A stretch of 64,000 nucleotides of DNA. Source: JAKZVK01 sp965248255 (GTDB taxonomy: Bacteria > Acidobacteriota > Terriglobia > Bryobacterales > UBA6623). Positions within the stretch are counted from its first letter, which is position 1; every line of letters begins with the position of its first letter. The stretch lies in the NCBI GenBank assembly GCA_965248255.1, contig CBDFIW010000003.1:682001-746000 (forward strand). Direction: 5' to 3'. Below the pieces are notes generated by a model. The model was given only the letters and a program-made list of their open reading frames with translations. It made no database searches and had not been told where the DNA came from. This document shows positions 9,018-17,077 of the stretch, one piece after another. The position numbers were made by a program, and so were the translations under genes.

Positions 9018-10181
9018 GTGTAGTGCGTCAAGCAGATTGCACCTTATGCAGGGCGGCACGTCCGCGCTTGACTTTCTCGAGGATGTCGGAGGCGGTCGCG
9101 GTCCAGATGAAGGGCGTGGGATGCCCGTTGTGCTGGGCGATGTAGTCGTCAATGGCGGCGACGAGCTCGTCCACGCTGCGAAACACGCCGCGGCGCAGGC
9201 GCTTGACGGTGAGATCGCGAAAGAATCGCTCGACCATGTTCAGCCACGACGCCGAGGTCGGGGTGAAATGAATGTGGAAGCGCGGGTGACGATCGAGCCA
9301 ACGCTTCACAGCGGCATGCTTGTGGGTGGCATAGTTGTCCACGATGAGATGAAGCTGTTTGTCCTTGGGGGTGCGGCGGTCAATTAAGCGCAGGAAGCGC
9401 AGCCATTCCTGGTGGCTGTGTCGGGGCATGCACTCGGCGATCACGCTGCCGTCAAGGCTGTTGAGCGCCGCAAACAGGGTGGTCGTGCCGTTGCGCTTGT
9501 AATCGTGGGTCATCGTTTGGCCGCGTCCCTTTTTGAGCGGCAGGCCGGGCTGGGTGCGATCGAGGGCTTGGATTTGGGACTTCTCATCGAGCGAGAGAAC
9601 CAGAGCATGCTCAGGCGGATTGAGATAGAGTCCGACGATGTCGTCGAGTTTCTCGGCGAAACGCGGGTCATTGCTGAGCTTGAGGGTCTTGACGCGGTGG
9701 GGCTTGAGGCCATGGGCGCGCCAAATCCGTCCCACGGTGGAAGCGCTGACGCCGGCCGCGGCGGCCATGGTGCGGCGGCTCCAGTGGGTGGCGTTGGACG
9801 GTTTCTCGCGGGTGGTCTTGTGGATGATCTGCTGTACTTTCTGCTTCGAGACGGCAGGTTTACGACCGGGCCGTGGGGCGTCTTTTGCAATGCCGGCGAT
9901 GCTGCTTTCGAGAAAGCGCGTGCGCCAGCGGGCCACCAACTGCCGCGAGACACCGAGCTGTGCGGCGATCTGCTTATTCTCGAGACCGTCGGCGGCCAGC
10001 AGGGCAATCCTGGCTCGCAGGGCGAGACGAACGGCGACTTGGCGGCCGCGCGCGTAGCGGTCCAACTGCTTGCATTGCGCTGTGTTCAAAGTTACTGGTT
10101 GTGCTCTTCGCATCCCATGCCTCCTGTTAATAGAGACGATGGGAAGTCAATATAAGTTACATTATTTATGGTGCACTACAC
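9018..10181 (-). mobile_element. IS630-C copy 1
   Basis: 1164 bp, ends gtgtagtgcgtcaagc and gtgtagtgcaccataa inward (9 bp of perfect terminal repeat), flanked by TA (9016-9017, 10182-10183) within CTAG. It matches the copy at 47052-48215; comparing the ORFs I found one synonymous difference (Thr ACC here, ACT there). It splits the signal-peptide codons of DUF4331-B. Confidence 0.93.
9028..10113 (-). CDS. IS630 family transposase (type C, copy 1)
   Basis: 361 aa in a single frame, start ATG 10113 preceded by aggagg. N-terminal helix-turn-helix (QIAAQLGVSRQLVARWRTRF), winged-helix linker, then DDE domain: 'LVLSLDEKSQIQ', 'LHLIVDNYATHKH' and 'SASWLNMVERFF' carry the Asp, Asp and Glu. Unlike IS630-A it needs no frameshift. 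Identical at protein level to the copy at 47120. Confidence 0.95.
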   Translation of the reverse strand: MRRAQPVTLNTAQCKQLDRYARGRQVAVRLALRARIALLAADGLENKQIAAQLGVSRQLVARWRTRFLESSIAGIAKDAPRPGRKPAVSKQKVQQIIHKTTREKPSNATHWSRRTMAAAAGVSASTVGRIWRAHGLKPHRVKTLKLSNDPRFAEKLDDIVGLYLNPPEHALVLSLDEKSQIQALDRTQPGLPLKKGRGQTMTHDYKRNGTTTLFAALNSLDGSVIAECMPRHSHQEWLRFLRLIDRRTPKDKQLHLIVDNYATHKHAAVKRWLDRHPRFHIHFTPTSASWLNMVERFFRDLTVKRLRRGVFRSVDELVAAIDDYIAQHNGHPTPFIWTATASDILEKVKRGRAALHKVQSA

Positions 10182-10250
10182 TAGGGAGATTGCCATGATG
10201 AGAGAAACCGCGACCAGAAGACCCATCTTTTCGCGTACGCCTGGTTTCAT
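10182..10250 (-). pseudogene. DUF4331 protein B, 5' fragment encoding the signal peptide
   Basis: ATG at 10250 begins MKPGVREKMGLLVAVSLIMA; the fragment ends in the CTA codon that holds the IS target TA. The 69 nt (23 codons) continue in frame at 9015 with Ala-Met-Ala-Ser-Ser-His, i.e. the mature DUF4331-B. An 'aagga' Shine-Dalgarno lies about 9 nt upstream of the ATG. Nothing coding is seen between 10251 and the divergent transporter start at 10464. Confidence 0.82.
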
Positions 10251-10463
10251 AGCGTTGGTCCTTGTGATTGACCTAAGGAGCGGCTGTGCGTGCGTGCGCA
10301 CAGCGCGTGTAACATAGTACAGCAGGTTCAGGGGTTCCCGAAGGTATGGTCGGGAGAACTGCGCGACGCGGCGAACGGGCCGCGCGGGCGCCGTGTGGCG
10401 GGCACGCTGCTACACTGTAGAACTCTCAAAAGCGCTCCTGCCTGAGTTTCTGGTCCGCGCATC

Positions 10464-11840
10464 GTGCCCGAACCCACTCCGATCACGGTCGCAAGAAAAA
10501 GCACCCTCGAGCGCTTCCTGTCGATCTTCACCCAAGTGAGGGCGGGTGAGGGTGTTTCGGCGCTGTTGCTCGCTCTGAACGTCTTCCTCCTGTTGGGGGC
10601 CTACTATCTACTCAAAACGGTGCGCGAGCCGTTGATTCTCACCGAGGCGGGAGCCGAGATCAAGAGTTACGCCGCCGCCGGGCAGGCCCTTCTGCTGCTG
10701 TTCGTCATCCCGGCGTATGGCGCCATCGCGGGGCGAGTCAATCGCGTACGGCTGATCACCTGGGTGACGTTGTTCTTTGTCTCGAACCTGGCCATCTTCT
10801 ACGTTCTCGGACAAGCGGGCCTGCACGTCGGCGTCGCGTTTTTTCTGTGGGTCGGCATCTTCAATGTCCTGGTCGTCGCTCAGTTCTGGGCCTTTGCGAA
10901 CGACGTGTTCACCGAAGAGCAGGGCAAGCGGCTGTTCCCGATGGTCGGCGTGGGCGCCTCGCTTGGTGCATGGGTCGGTTCGGCCTCGGCGGGTCAGTTG
11001 TTCGGCGCTTTCGAGCCCACGATCGCGCCGTATGCGTTGATGCTCATTACGGCCGCCGTGCTGGCGCTGACGCTCTTCATTACCCGTGAGGTGAGCCGAA
11101 GAGAGCAAGGCCGCGAGCGGGATCAGGCCGAGGAAAAAGCCGCGAAGCCGCTGGGCAAGGAAGGCGGATTCAAGCTGGTTTTCAGCCAGAGGTACCTGTT
11201 CCTGATCGCCATGTTGATCTTGTTGTTAAACGTGGTCAACACGACGGGCGGCTATATGTTGGACCGTGTGGCGACGGCTGAAGCAGCGAGAGCCGTCGAG
11301 TCCGGCTCCGGCGGCGAGGCCGACAAGGAAGCCGAAACCAAAGCCTTTCTTGGACGTTTCTATGGCAGTTTCTACGGATGGCAGAACCTGCTCGGGTTCC
11401 TGTTCCAACTGCTTCTCGTTTCCCGGATCTTTAAGTACATCGGCGTACGGGGAGCGATGTTCATCCTGCCCTGTCTGGCGCTAGGGAGTTACAGCGCGTT
11501 GATCTTCCTCCCGGTGCTGAACTTCATCCGCATCACCAAGCTGATCGAGAACAGTACCGACTACTCCGTCCAGAACACCGCGCGGCACGCGCTCTTCCTC
11601 CCAACCAGCCGCGAAGCAAAGTACAAGGCCAAGGCGGCGATCGATACGCTGTTCTGGCGCCTCGGAGATATGATGCAGGCGGTGATCGTCTTTGTCGGCA
11701 CGCGCCTGGCGTTTACCGTTTCGAACTTCGCCATGGTCAACGTCACGCTGGTTGTGATCTGGGTAGGATTGGTTGTGGCCATTAACCGCGAGCATAAAAA
11801 GATCAGTGTAGAAGAAGAGCCGCTTGCGAAAGCAGCCTAG
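10464..11840 (+). CDS. Npt1/Npt2-type (ATP:ADP-antiporter-like) membrane transporter
   Basis: 458 aa from a GTG at 10464. About 11-12 hydrophobic segments, opening with 'LNVFLLLGAYYLLKTVREPL', which resembles the N-terminal signature of the nucleotide-transporter (Tlc/Npt) branch of the major facilitator superfamily. Such proteins in rickettsiae and chlamydiae exchange ATP for ADP, but related proteins of unknown substrate are common in free-living Acidobacteriota and others, so nucleotide transport should not be assumed. An acidic/lysine-rich loop (residues about 210-235) and another at about 275-295 separate the two halves. The stop codon TAG at 11838-11840 is formed by the target TA plus the first G of IS630-B; the uninterrupted site also read TAG, so the protein is unchanged by the insertion. 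Confidence 0.75.
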   Translation: MPEPTPITVARKSTLERFLSIFTQVRAGEGVSALLLALNVFLLLGAYYLLKTVREPLILTEAGAEIKSYAAAGQALLLLFVIPAYGAIAGRVNRVRLITWVTLFFVSNLAIFYVLGQAGLHVGVAFFLWVGIFNVLVVAQFWAFANDVFTEEQGKRLFPMVGVGASLGAWVGSASAGQLFGAFEPTIAPYALMLITAAVLALTLFITREVSRREQGRERDQAEEKAAKPLGKEGGFKLVFSQRYLFLIAMLILLLNVVNTTGGYMLDRVATAEAARAVESGSGGEADKEAETKAFLGRFYGSFYGWQNLLGFLFQLLLVSRIFKYIGVRGAMFILPCLALGSYSALIFLPVLNFIRITKLIENSTDYSVQNTARHALFLPTSREAKYKAKAAIDTLFWRLGDMMQAVIVFVGTRLAFTVSNFAMVNVTLVVIWVGLVVAINREHKKISVEEEPLAKAA

Positions 11841-12958
11841 TACTTAAGATCATAAGTTAGCGTATGAGTAAGAAAGAGGCCGCTGCCTCACGCTGGCCTT
11901 GGTCCATTCGAAAGGGGCGGCGTTTTCGTTGTGTGCCTCGAGGAAGCGGTCGATGGCTGCGCGTACTTCGTAGGGCGAGGTGAAGCTGGCTCCCTGCAAC
12001 GCCCGCCGACTGAGGATACTGAACCAGATCTCAATCTGATTCAGCCACGAGGCGTAGGTCGGAGTGTAGTGCAAGTGCACGTTGGGGTGGCGCTGGAGCC
12101 AACGATCCCGTTTCGGCTTGTGGGTGTTGAGATTGTCCAGCACGACGTGCAACTCGAAGCCTTCGTAGAGATCCACCAGTTGGTTCATGAAGTCTAGAAA
12201 CTCTCGCCGCCGGCGACGCTGGTAGTGACCAGCCGTGACGTGACCGGTGGCCACCTCCAGGGCGGCGAACAAGGTCGTTGTGCCATGGCGTTTGTAGCCG
12301 TGGCTGAAGCCCGTCAAGGCCTTGCCGTCGGGCAGCCGCAGCCAGCCCTGAGCGCGTTCGAGGGCTTGGATGTGGGGCTTTTCGTCGACGGCTAGCACGA
12401 CAGCGTTCTCGGGCGGGTCCAGGTAAAGTCCCACGATGTCGGCGGCTTTACGGGCAAACTCGGGATCGGTCGAGAGGCACCAGCTGCGACGACGCCGCAG
12501 CGAGATGCCCCGGCGGCGCAGCACGCGCCAGACTTGTTGGTCACTCACCTCGCCGAGCGCTTGGGCCAGGAGTTGGCCGGTCCAAGTGGCCTGTCCGCTG
12601 GGCGGCGATTCATCGAGTTTCTTGAGAATGCGTTTCTCGCTCGCGGCGTCGTATTGCCGCGGCTTGCCGGGTCGCGCTTCGTCGGCCAAGCCGGCCAGCC
12701 GTTGGCGGGCAAAGCGGGTGCGCCACTTCGACACCCGTGCCGGCCGCGTTCCCAACTGCGCCGCGATCTCCAGGTTCGACTTTCCTTGGGCCGCCAGCAG
12801 GACGATGCGAGCCCTTTCGGCGGTACGCCGTTCGGTCTTGTGGGCCCGTCGCCAGCGCTGTAGCGTCCGTTCCTCAGCAGGACTCAAAAGGATGGGCGTG
12901 GCTCTTTTAGCCATGCCCTTATTCTATCACAAGTGCGTCTATTTATGATAGTAAGTAC
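11840..12958 (-). mobile_element. IS630-B
   Basis: 1119 bp. Ends gtacttaagatcataa and gtacttactatcataa inward, flanked by TA at 11838-11839 and 12959-12960 (site cTAg). It sits exactly at the stop codon of the upstream transporter gene and 34 bp before the HtrA start, so it displaces the native HtrA upstream region. Single copy in this window; its GTACTT ends are shared with the MITE at 16893-17077. Confidence 0.9.
11850..12914 (-). CDS. IS630 family transposase (type B)
   Basis: 354 aa, single frame. Helix-turn-helix near residues 45-70 (EIAAQLGTRPARVSKWRTRF), DDE residues in 'VVLAVDEKPHIQALE', 'LHVVLDNLNTHKP' and 'YASWLNQIEIWFS'. The C-terminal tail 'FEWTKASVRQRP' is normal for the group. 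Distinct from types A and C in sequence and in terminal repeats. No frameshift or stop, so potentially active. Confidence 0.94.
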   Translation of the reverse strand: MAKRATPILLSPAEERTLQRWRRAHKTERRTAERARIVLLAAQGKSNLEIAAQLGTRPARVSKWRTRFARQRLAGLADEARPGKPRQYDAASEKRILKKLDESPPSGQATWTGQLLAQALGEVSDQQVWRVLRRRGISLRRRRSWCLSTDPEFARKAADIVGLYLDPPENAVVLAVDEKPHIQALERAQGWLRLPDGKALTGFSHGYKRHGTTTLFAALEVATGHVTAGHYQRRRRREFLDFMNQLVDLYEGFELHVVLDNLNTHKPKRDRWLQRHPNVHLHYTPTYASWLNQIEIWFSILSRRALQGASFTSPYEVRAAIDRFLEAHNENAAPFEWTKASVRQRPLSYSYANL

Positions 12959-12992
12959 TAGCGGACCGCCCGAGATTTGCTGTTGGGACTGT

Positions 12993-14411
12993 ATGTCTGT
13001 CGCCGCCCGGCTTCTGCTGGTAGTTGTGGTGACGGCGGTTTCCCCTGCCTGCGCGCAACAAACGATAAGCCAACCCCCGGCGCTGCGGCTGCGAGATTTC
13101 AGCGAGGGCTTTGAGAAGCTCGCAAGCCACGCCGGGGCGGCCGTCGTGCAAGTGGTCGCGTCGGGGTACGGCGCGGCCCCGGGATCGGACCCCGCAGCCA
13201 CGTTTCTCGCCAAGCAACGCAGCGGGGGCTCCGGCGCGCTGCCCTCACCCGATGGCCACATCGTGACCAACGCCCATGTGGTCGAGGGTGCGCGGCGGGT
13301 GCAGATTCTGCTGCCGCAACGTGTCGAGACACCGGCGACACAGAGCTCGATCCTCAAGGCCCAACCCAGATTGCGCGAGGCTCGGGTGCTCGGCATCGAT
13401 TCCGAGACCGACCTAGCCGTCCTGAAGATCGACGAGACGAACCTCCCCTATCTCGAGTTGGGCGACTCCGATACGGTGCGCCAGGGCCAGATTGTATTCG
13501 CTTTCGGCAGTCCGCTAGGGCTTGAGAACTCAGTGACGATGGGCGTGGTCAGCTCGGTGGCCCGGCAACTCGAGCCCGAGTCGCCGATGATCTACATTCA
13601 AACCGACACGGCCATCAATCCGGGCAACAGCGGCGGACCGCTGCTCAACACAGAGGGCGAAATCATCGGGATCAACACCCTGATCTTCTCGCAATCCGGC
13701 GGACATGAAGGCGTCGGGTTCTCCGCCCCGAGCAACATCGTTCGATACGTCTACAAGCAGATCAAGGAGAACGGCGCCGTCCGGCGCGGCGAGATCGGCG
13801 TGCGCGCCCAGACGATCACACCTCTGCTGGCCGCCGGCCTTGGGCTCGCACGCGACTGGGGTGTGATCCTCGGCGACGTCAGGCCAGGGGGGCCCGGCGA
13901 CATTGCGGGTCTCGAAGTCGGAGATGTGATCCTGGCGATGAATGGCAAGGAGATGGAGAACGGCCGCCAATTTCACGTGAATCTCTATCAGCGCAGCATC
14001 GGCGACGTCGTCAAGCTCAAGGTCCTACGCAACACGGAGACGCTGACCGTCAACGTCGCCGTCCTCGACCGGGAAGACAATCCCGCTCGTTTTGCCCGCA
14101 TGATGTCCCGCCGGCAGAACCTGATCGCGGAACTTGGCATCCTCGGGTTGGATCTCGACCGCAAGCTAGGGTCGATGCTGCCTCCGCTGCGTCGGTCGTC
14201 GGGAGTGATCGTGGCGGCCCTGGTCGTGGACGGTCCGTATTGGAAGACGTTGTTTCAGTCCGGCGACGCCATTTACGGAGTCAACGGCACACCGGTCCAC
14301 AGCCTCAGCGACCTCCGCTCCGCCATGGCCGCGGTAGAGCCGGCCCACCCCGTGGTCGTCCAACTCGAACGCCGGGGCCAGATGGTCTTTGTCCCCTTTG
14401 AGTTGGAGTGA
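12993..14411 (+). CDS. HtrA/DegP-like trypsin-type serine protease with PDZ domains
   Basis: 472 aa from the ATG at 12993 (MSVAARLLLVVVVTAVSPA), which starts a signal peptide ending about ACAQQ; the reading frame upstream of it belongs to IS630-B. Catalytic triad: His in 'GHIVTNAHVVEGA', Asp in 'ETDLAVLKID', Ser in 'INPGNSGGPLLN'. Residues about 290-370 form a PDZ domain ('GDIAGLEVGDVILAMNG'), and a second, weaker PDZ covers about 390-470. The order protease-PDZ-PDZ fits periplasmic quality-control proteases acting on misfolded envelope proteins. The native upstream region has been replaced by IS630-B 34 bp away, so expression may now depend on the element or on read-through. Confidence 0.93.
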   Translation: MSVAARLLLVVVVTAVSPACAQQTISQPPALRLRDFSEGFEKLASHAGAAVVQVVASGYGAAPGSDPAATFLAKQRSGGSGALPSPDGHIVTNAHVVEGARRVQILLPQRVETPATQSSILKAQPRLREARVLGIDSETDLAVLKIDETNLPYLELGDSDTVRQGQIVFAFGSPLGLENSVTMGVVSSVARQLEPESPMIYIQTDTAINPGNSGGPLLNTEGEIIGINTLIFSQSGGHEGVGFSAPSNIVRYVYKQIKENGAVRRGEIGVRAQTITPLLAAGLGLARDWGVILGDVRPGGPGDIAGLEVGDVILAMNGKEMENGRQFHVNLYQRSIGDVVKLKVLRNTETLTVNVAVLDREDNPARFARMMSRRQNLIAELGILGLDLDRKLGSMLPPLRRSSGVIVAALVVDGPYWKTLFQSGDAIYGVNGTPVHSLSDLRSAMAAVEPAHPVVVQLERRGQMVFVPFELE

Positions 14412-14550
14412 CTTGCGGCGGCGCTTCCAGCCGCAGCGCAACGGCATCAACAAACTTCGACGTGGCAAGGGCACTGCATGTCGTGCCCGAATGGCCCTCT
14501 TTGAGCCGAAACCATGTGTGCCGACGGCCTCCGGCTCGTGGGAGCCCGCT

Positions 14551-15402
14551 TCAGGCCACCGGGATCTCTTGCCAGTCGCGTCCTTGCGACTCAGCAACGG
14601 GAGGGTTGGTGAGGACGCCTCGGTAGGTATTCACACCGCAGCGTAGGGCGGTGTTCTCAGCGATGGCAGCCTCCACTCCTTGGTCAGCCAGCCGTTTCAA
14701 GAAGGGCAGCGTAGCGTTGGTGAGCGCGAAGGTCGAAGTGTTGGGCACCAACGCAGGCATGTTCGGCGCCGGGTAGGCGAAGAACAGGAACGCCCGTGCC
14801 GTCAGCGCCGGATTCAGAATGTTCATTCCCGTCCCGCCGAAGATTTCCTTGCCGACGATCACTCCGAACGCAATGCCGAGCGCCACCTGCCACAGCGGAA
14901 TCGTCGGCGGCAGAATCAAAGGGAAAAGCATCCCTGTCACAAGGAAACCCTCGTTGATCTCGTGCTTGCGTACCAACGCGAACAGCGCTTCACATCCGAC
15001 GCCGACAGAGAACGTCATGATCAGCACCGGCAGATAGTAGAGGGCGCCATGGACGATGCAGGCCCACGTGTCATTGGGGTCCCAGGCGCCGAGACCGAGA
15101 GCAACTGCCGAATCGGTTTGCCAAGCGATCAGCGGCGGCGCGCCTTTCGCGATCGCTAGGTGCGCCTGATACCCCGTGTTGTACATGGCCATGAAGACCG
15201 CCGGGATGAGCGCCACCACCACGGTGACCATCATCCGCTTGAGGTCCAGCCCATCCCGGACGTGCGATGCTCCTTTGGTGACCGCACCCGGCGTGTACAA
15301 GAAGGTGTCGATCATCTCGTACACGGGGAAGGCAAACTCGAGACGGCCGCCCCTCTCAAAGTGCTTGGCCTGCGAGTCGAGTATGGAGCGCAGCAGCCTC
15401 AT
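14551..15402 (-). CDS. In-frame chimera: NqrB N-terminus fused to alanine dehydrogenase C-terminus
   Basis: 283 aa open frame. Residues 1 to about 212 are NqrB, membrane subunit B of the Na+-translocating NADH:quinone reductase: 'YTPGAVTKGASHVRDGLDLKRMM', 'RKHEINEGFLVTG', 'FGGTGMNILNPALTARAFLFF'. From residue about 213 (DNA about 14765) the sequence switches to the C-terminal 70 aa of alanine dehydrogenase: 'NMPALVPNTSTFALTNATLP' and 'GVNTYRGVLTNPPVAES', with Ald's natural end. NqrB is normally about 410 aa; the fusion lacks the C-terminal helices and the FMN-carrying Thr motif (SGAT), so it cannot be functional NqrB, and it lacks the Ald active site. nqrC-F and most of ald are missing. The start overlaps the nqrA stop (ATGA), the normal arrangement. 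Either a real deletion or an assembly join. Confidence 0.85.
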   Translation of the reverse strand: MRLLRSILDSQAKHFERGGRLEFAFPVYEMIDTFLYTPGAVTKGASHVRDGLDLKRMMVTVVVALIPAVFMAMYNTGYQAHLAIAKGAPPLIAWQTDSAVALGLGAWDPNDTWACIVHGALYYLPVLIMTFSVGVGCEALFALVRKHEINEGFLVTGMLFPLILPPTIPLWQVALGIAFGVIVGKEIFGGTGMNILNPALTARAFLFFAYPAPNMPALVPNTSTFALTNATLPFLKRLADQGVEAAIAENTALRCGVNTYRGVLTNPPVAESQGRDWQEIPVA

Positions 15403-15796
15403 CAGCCTTCCTTCTCAATGATCGTGAGCACGTGCCGAAGCAGGGGGCCGTATTCAATCTTGCTTGGGCATACGAACGAGCACAGCCCCAAGTCCTCTTC
15501 GTCCAACTCCAGGCAGCCCAGTTCCTCGGCCTTCTCGATATCACCAATCAGCAGCGCCCGAAGAAGAAACGTGGGCAGGATGTCGATCGGGAAGACCCGC
15601 TCGTACATGCCGATCGGTACCATGGCGCGGTAGGAACCCTTGCGGGACGTGGTGAAGCGGAATCTCTTTCTCGGGCGCAGTTTCGAGATGAACGTGTTAG
15701 TTGTGGAATACTCGTCTGCCCCCGAGGTCAGCCAGCCAAGGAAGTCACGGCTTCGGTCCTCGGCCAGCACGGAGATTTGAAGGTGATAACGGCCTA
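15402..15796 (-). pseudogene. nqrA: Na+-NQR subunit A, 3' part
   Basis: Last 130 codons of NqrA: 'GRYHLQISVLAEDRSRDFLG', 'FISKLRPRKRFRF', 'CPSKIEYGPLLRHVLTIIEK'. It is the continuation of the fragment at 17078-18055; excising the IS630-A copy, the MITE and one TA joins the two exactly in frame as FGYL-GRYH, the conserved NqrA sequence, for a total of 455 aa (family about 446). Its TGA overlaps the ATG of the nqrB chimera. Confidence 0.92.
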
Positions 15797-15852
15797 TTGA
15801 ATCCCGCAAATTATTATGACACTTTTTGACAGTGTGGAGCATCTATATATGT

Positions 15853-16380
15853 ATGGGCAACCCCAAAGGTGTGAAGCGGGATTTCAAGGCGCTGGAGAAG
15901 CGCCGTTTCGAAGCGATGCGGCTGCTCCACCAAGGCCACAATCAGTCCGAGACGGCGAGACGGCTGAACGTCGCTCGCCAAACCGTCAGTGAGTGGCGGC
16001 GGCAATACCGCGAGCAGGGTGCGGCCGGACTCCGCCAGGCCGGGCGCGCCGGACGCAAGCCGCTCCTCGATGCCGCACAACGCGAACGCCTGACGTCGCT
16101 GCTGCTGGAAGGCCCGGAAGCCCACGGCTTCCCAACGCCCCTGTGGAGCTGTCCGCGGGTGGCTCGGCTGACCGGAGACGAGTTCGGGGTCGCATACCAC
16201 GCAGGCCACGCCTGGAAGATCCTGCGAGCGCTCGACTGGAGCCCGCAACGCCCGGCCGGAAAGGCGCGCGAGCGCAACGAAGAGCGGATCCGCACCTGGA
16301 AGCGCAAGACCTGGAAGCGCATTAAAAAAAAGCCCAAAACGAAGGCCGTACGCTCGTCTTCATCGACGAAAGCGGATTGA
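15853..16380 (+). CDS. IS630-A transposase, OrfA part (copy 2)
   Basis: 175 aa, HTH half, ATG at 15853. It ends in a basic tail (TWKRIKKKPKTKAVRSSSST) produced by reading A8 (16324-16331) in the zero frame; a -1 slip at that run would continue into OrfB as '..KKAQNEGRTLVFIDESG'. Confidence 0.88.
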   Translation: MGNPKGVKRDFKALEKRRFEAMRLLHQGHNQSETARRLNVARQTVSEWRRQYREQGAAGLRQAGRAGRKPLLDAAQRERLTSLLLEGPEAHGFPTPLWSCPRVARLTGDEFGVAYHAGHAWKILRALDWSPQRPAGKARERNEERIRTWKRKTWKRIKKKPKTKAVRSSSSTKAD

Positions 16381-16868
16381 GTCAGAAGCCGCATCGCTGC
16401 CGCACCTGGGCGCCACGTGGCCAAACACCGGTGCTGCAGTTTAACTTCAACTGGGAGAAGCTTTCCGTCTCGGCGGGGCTGACGCTGCGTAACTTCTACT
16501 TCCGGCTCTATCCCGGTGCGATCGGCAAAGAGCAAGTGACCGACTTTCTCAAGGCGTTGGTACGTCATATCGATCGCCCGCTGCTGATCGTCTGGGATCG
16601 GCTGCCGGCGCACCGTAGCCGCCTGGTGCAAGAGTTCATCGAACTCTCCGAAGGCCACATCGCAACCGAGTACTTGCCACCCTATGCGCCGGAGTTAAAT
16701 CCGGTGGAATACATCTGGGCTTACTGGAAGCAGCACGAGTTGCCGAACGTCTGTCCGAAAGACTACGGCGAGCTGAACGAGCGGGCCCGCAAGGCACTCC
16801 GCCGCATGTACCGCAAACCGCGTTTGATCACGGCCTTCTGGAAACAGTCTTCTCTTTGTTTTGACTGA
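16377..16868 (+). CDS. IS630-A transposase, OrfB part (copy 2)
   Basis: 163 aa catalytic half with the second Asp (VWDRLPAHRS) and Glu (NPVEYIWAYWK). The first catalytic Asp is encoded upstream of the nominal TTG start and is reached only by frameshifting from OrfA. Confidence 0.88.
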   Translation: MSQKPHRCRTWAPRGQTPVLQFNFNWEKLSVSAGLTLRNFYFRLYPGAIGKEQVTDFLKALVRHIDRPLLIVWDRLPAHRSRLVQEFIELSEGHIATEYLPPYAPELNPVEYIWAYWKQHELPNVCPKDYGELNERARKALRRMYRKPRLITAFWKQSSLCFD

Positions 16869-16892
16869 CTCTATATTATGCGGGAGTCAATA

Positions 16893-17077
16893 GTACTTGG
16901 TTGCAAAAGTAAGCGTAATTATGACCACTTGGACGAACCTATCTATTTCTCAGGGGTTGCAGAACTTCGCACTTCGTTCGACCAACGCCTATCTGTGCGC
17001 GAATCCACTGAAAACAAAGACGAGGACAGAATTCCGGAAGGTCATGTGTTATGACGCGCACTTTTGCGATTAAGTAC
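16893..17077. mobile_element. MITE-like non-autonomous element in nqrA
   Basis: 185 bp with no ORF. Terminal inverted repeats of about 35 bp with mismatches: left gtacttggttgcaaaagt, right (inward) gtacttaatcgcaaaagt, both continuing into gcgtaattatgacc / gcgtcataacacatgacc. Flanked by TA; the empty site reads ccTAgg. The GTACTT tips match IS630-B, suggesting mobilisation in trans by an IS630/mariner-type transposase. It entered nqrA before IS630-A copy 2. Confidence 0.8.

Larger units (their letters stand above)
15797..16890 (+). mobile_element. IS630-A copy 2
   Basis: 1094 bp with ends ttgaatcccgcaaa and ttgactcccgcata inward; TA at 15795-15796 and 16891-16892. The right-hand TA is also the left boundary of the adjoining MITE, so this IS landed precisely on the junction between nqrA and the MITE. 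Confidence 0.95.

Noticed and set aside
9412..10155. 247-codon frame antisense to the IS630-C transposase (also at 47078-47821)
   Set aside because: Shadow of a DDE transposase; appears in both copies only because the copies are near identical.
10464..11840. Npt-like transporter as proof of an intracellular, ATP-stealing lifestyle
   Set aside because: Related proteins occur in many free-living Acidobacteriota; the substrate cannot be read from sequence.
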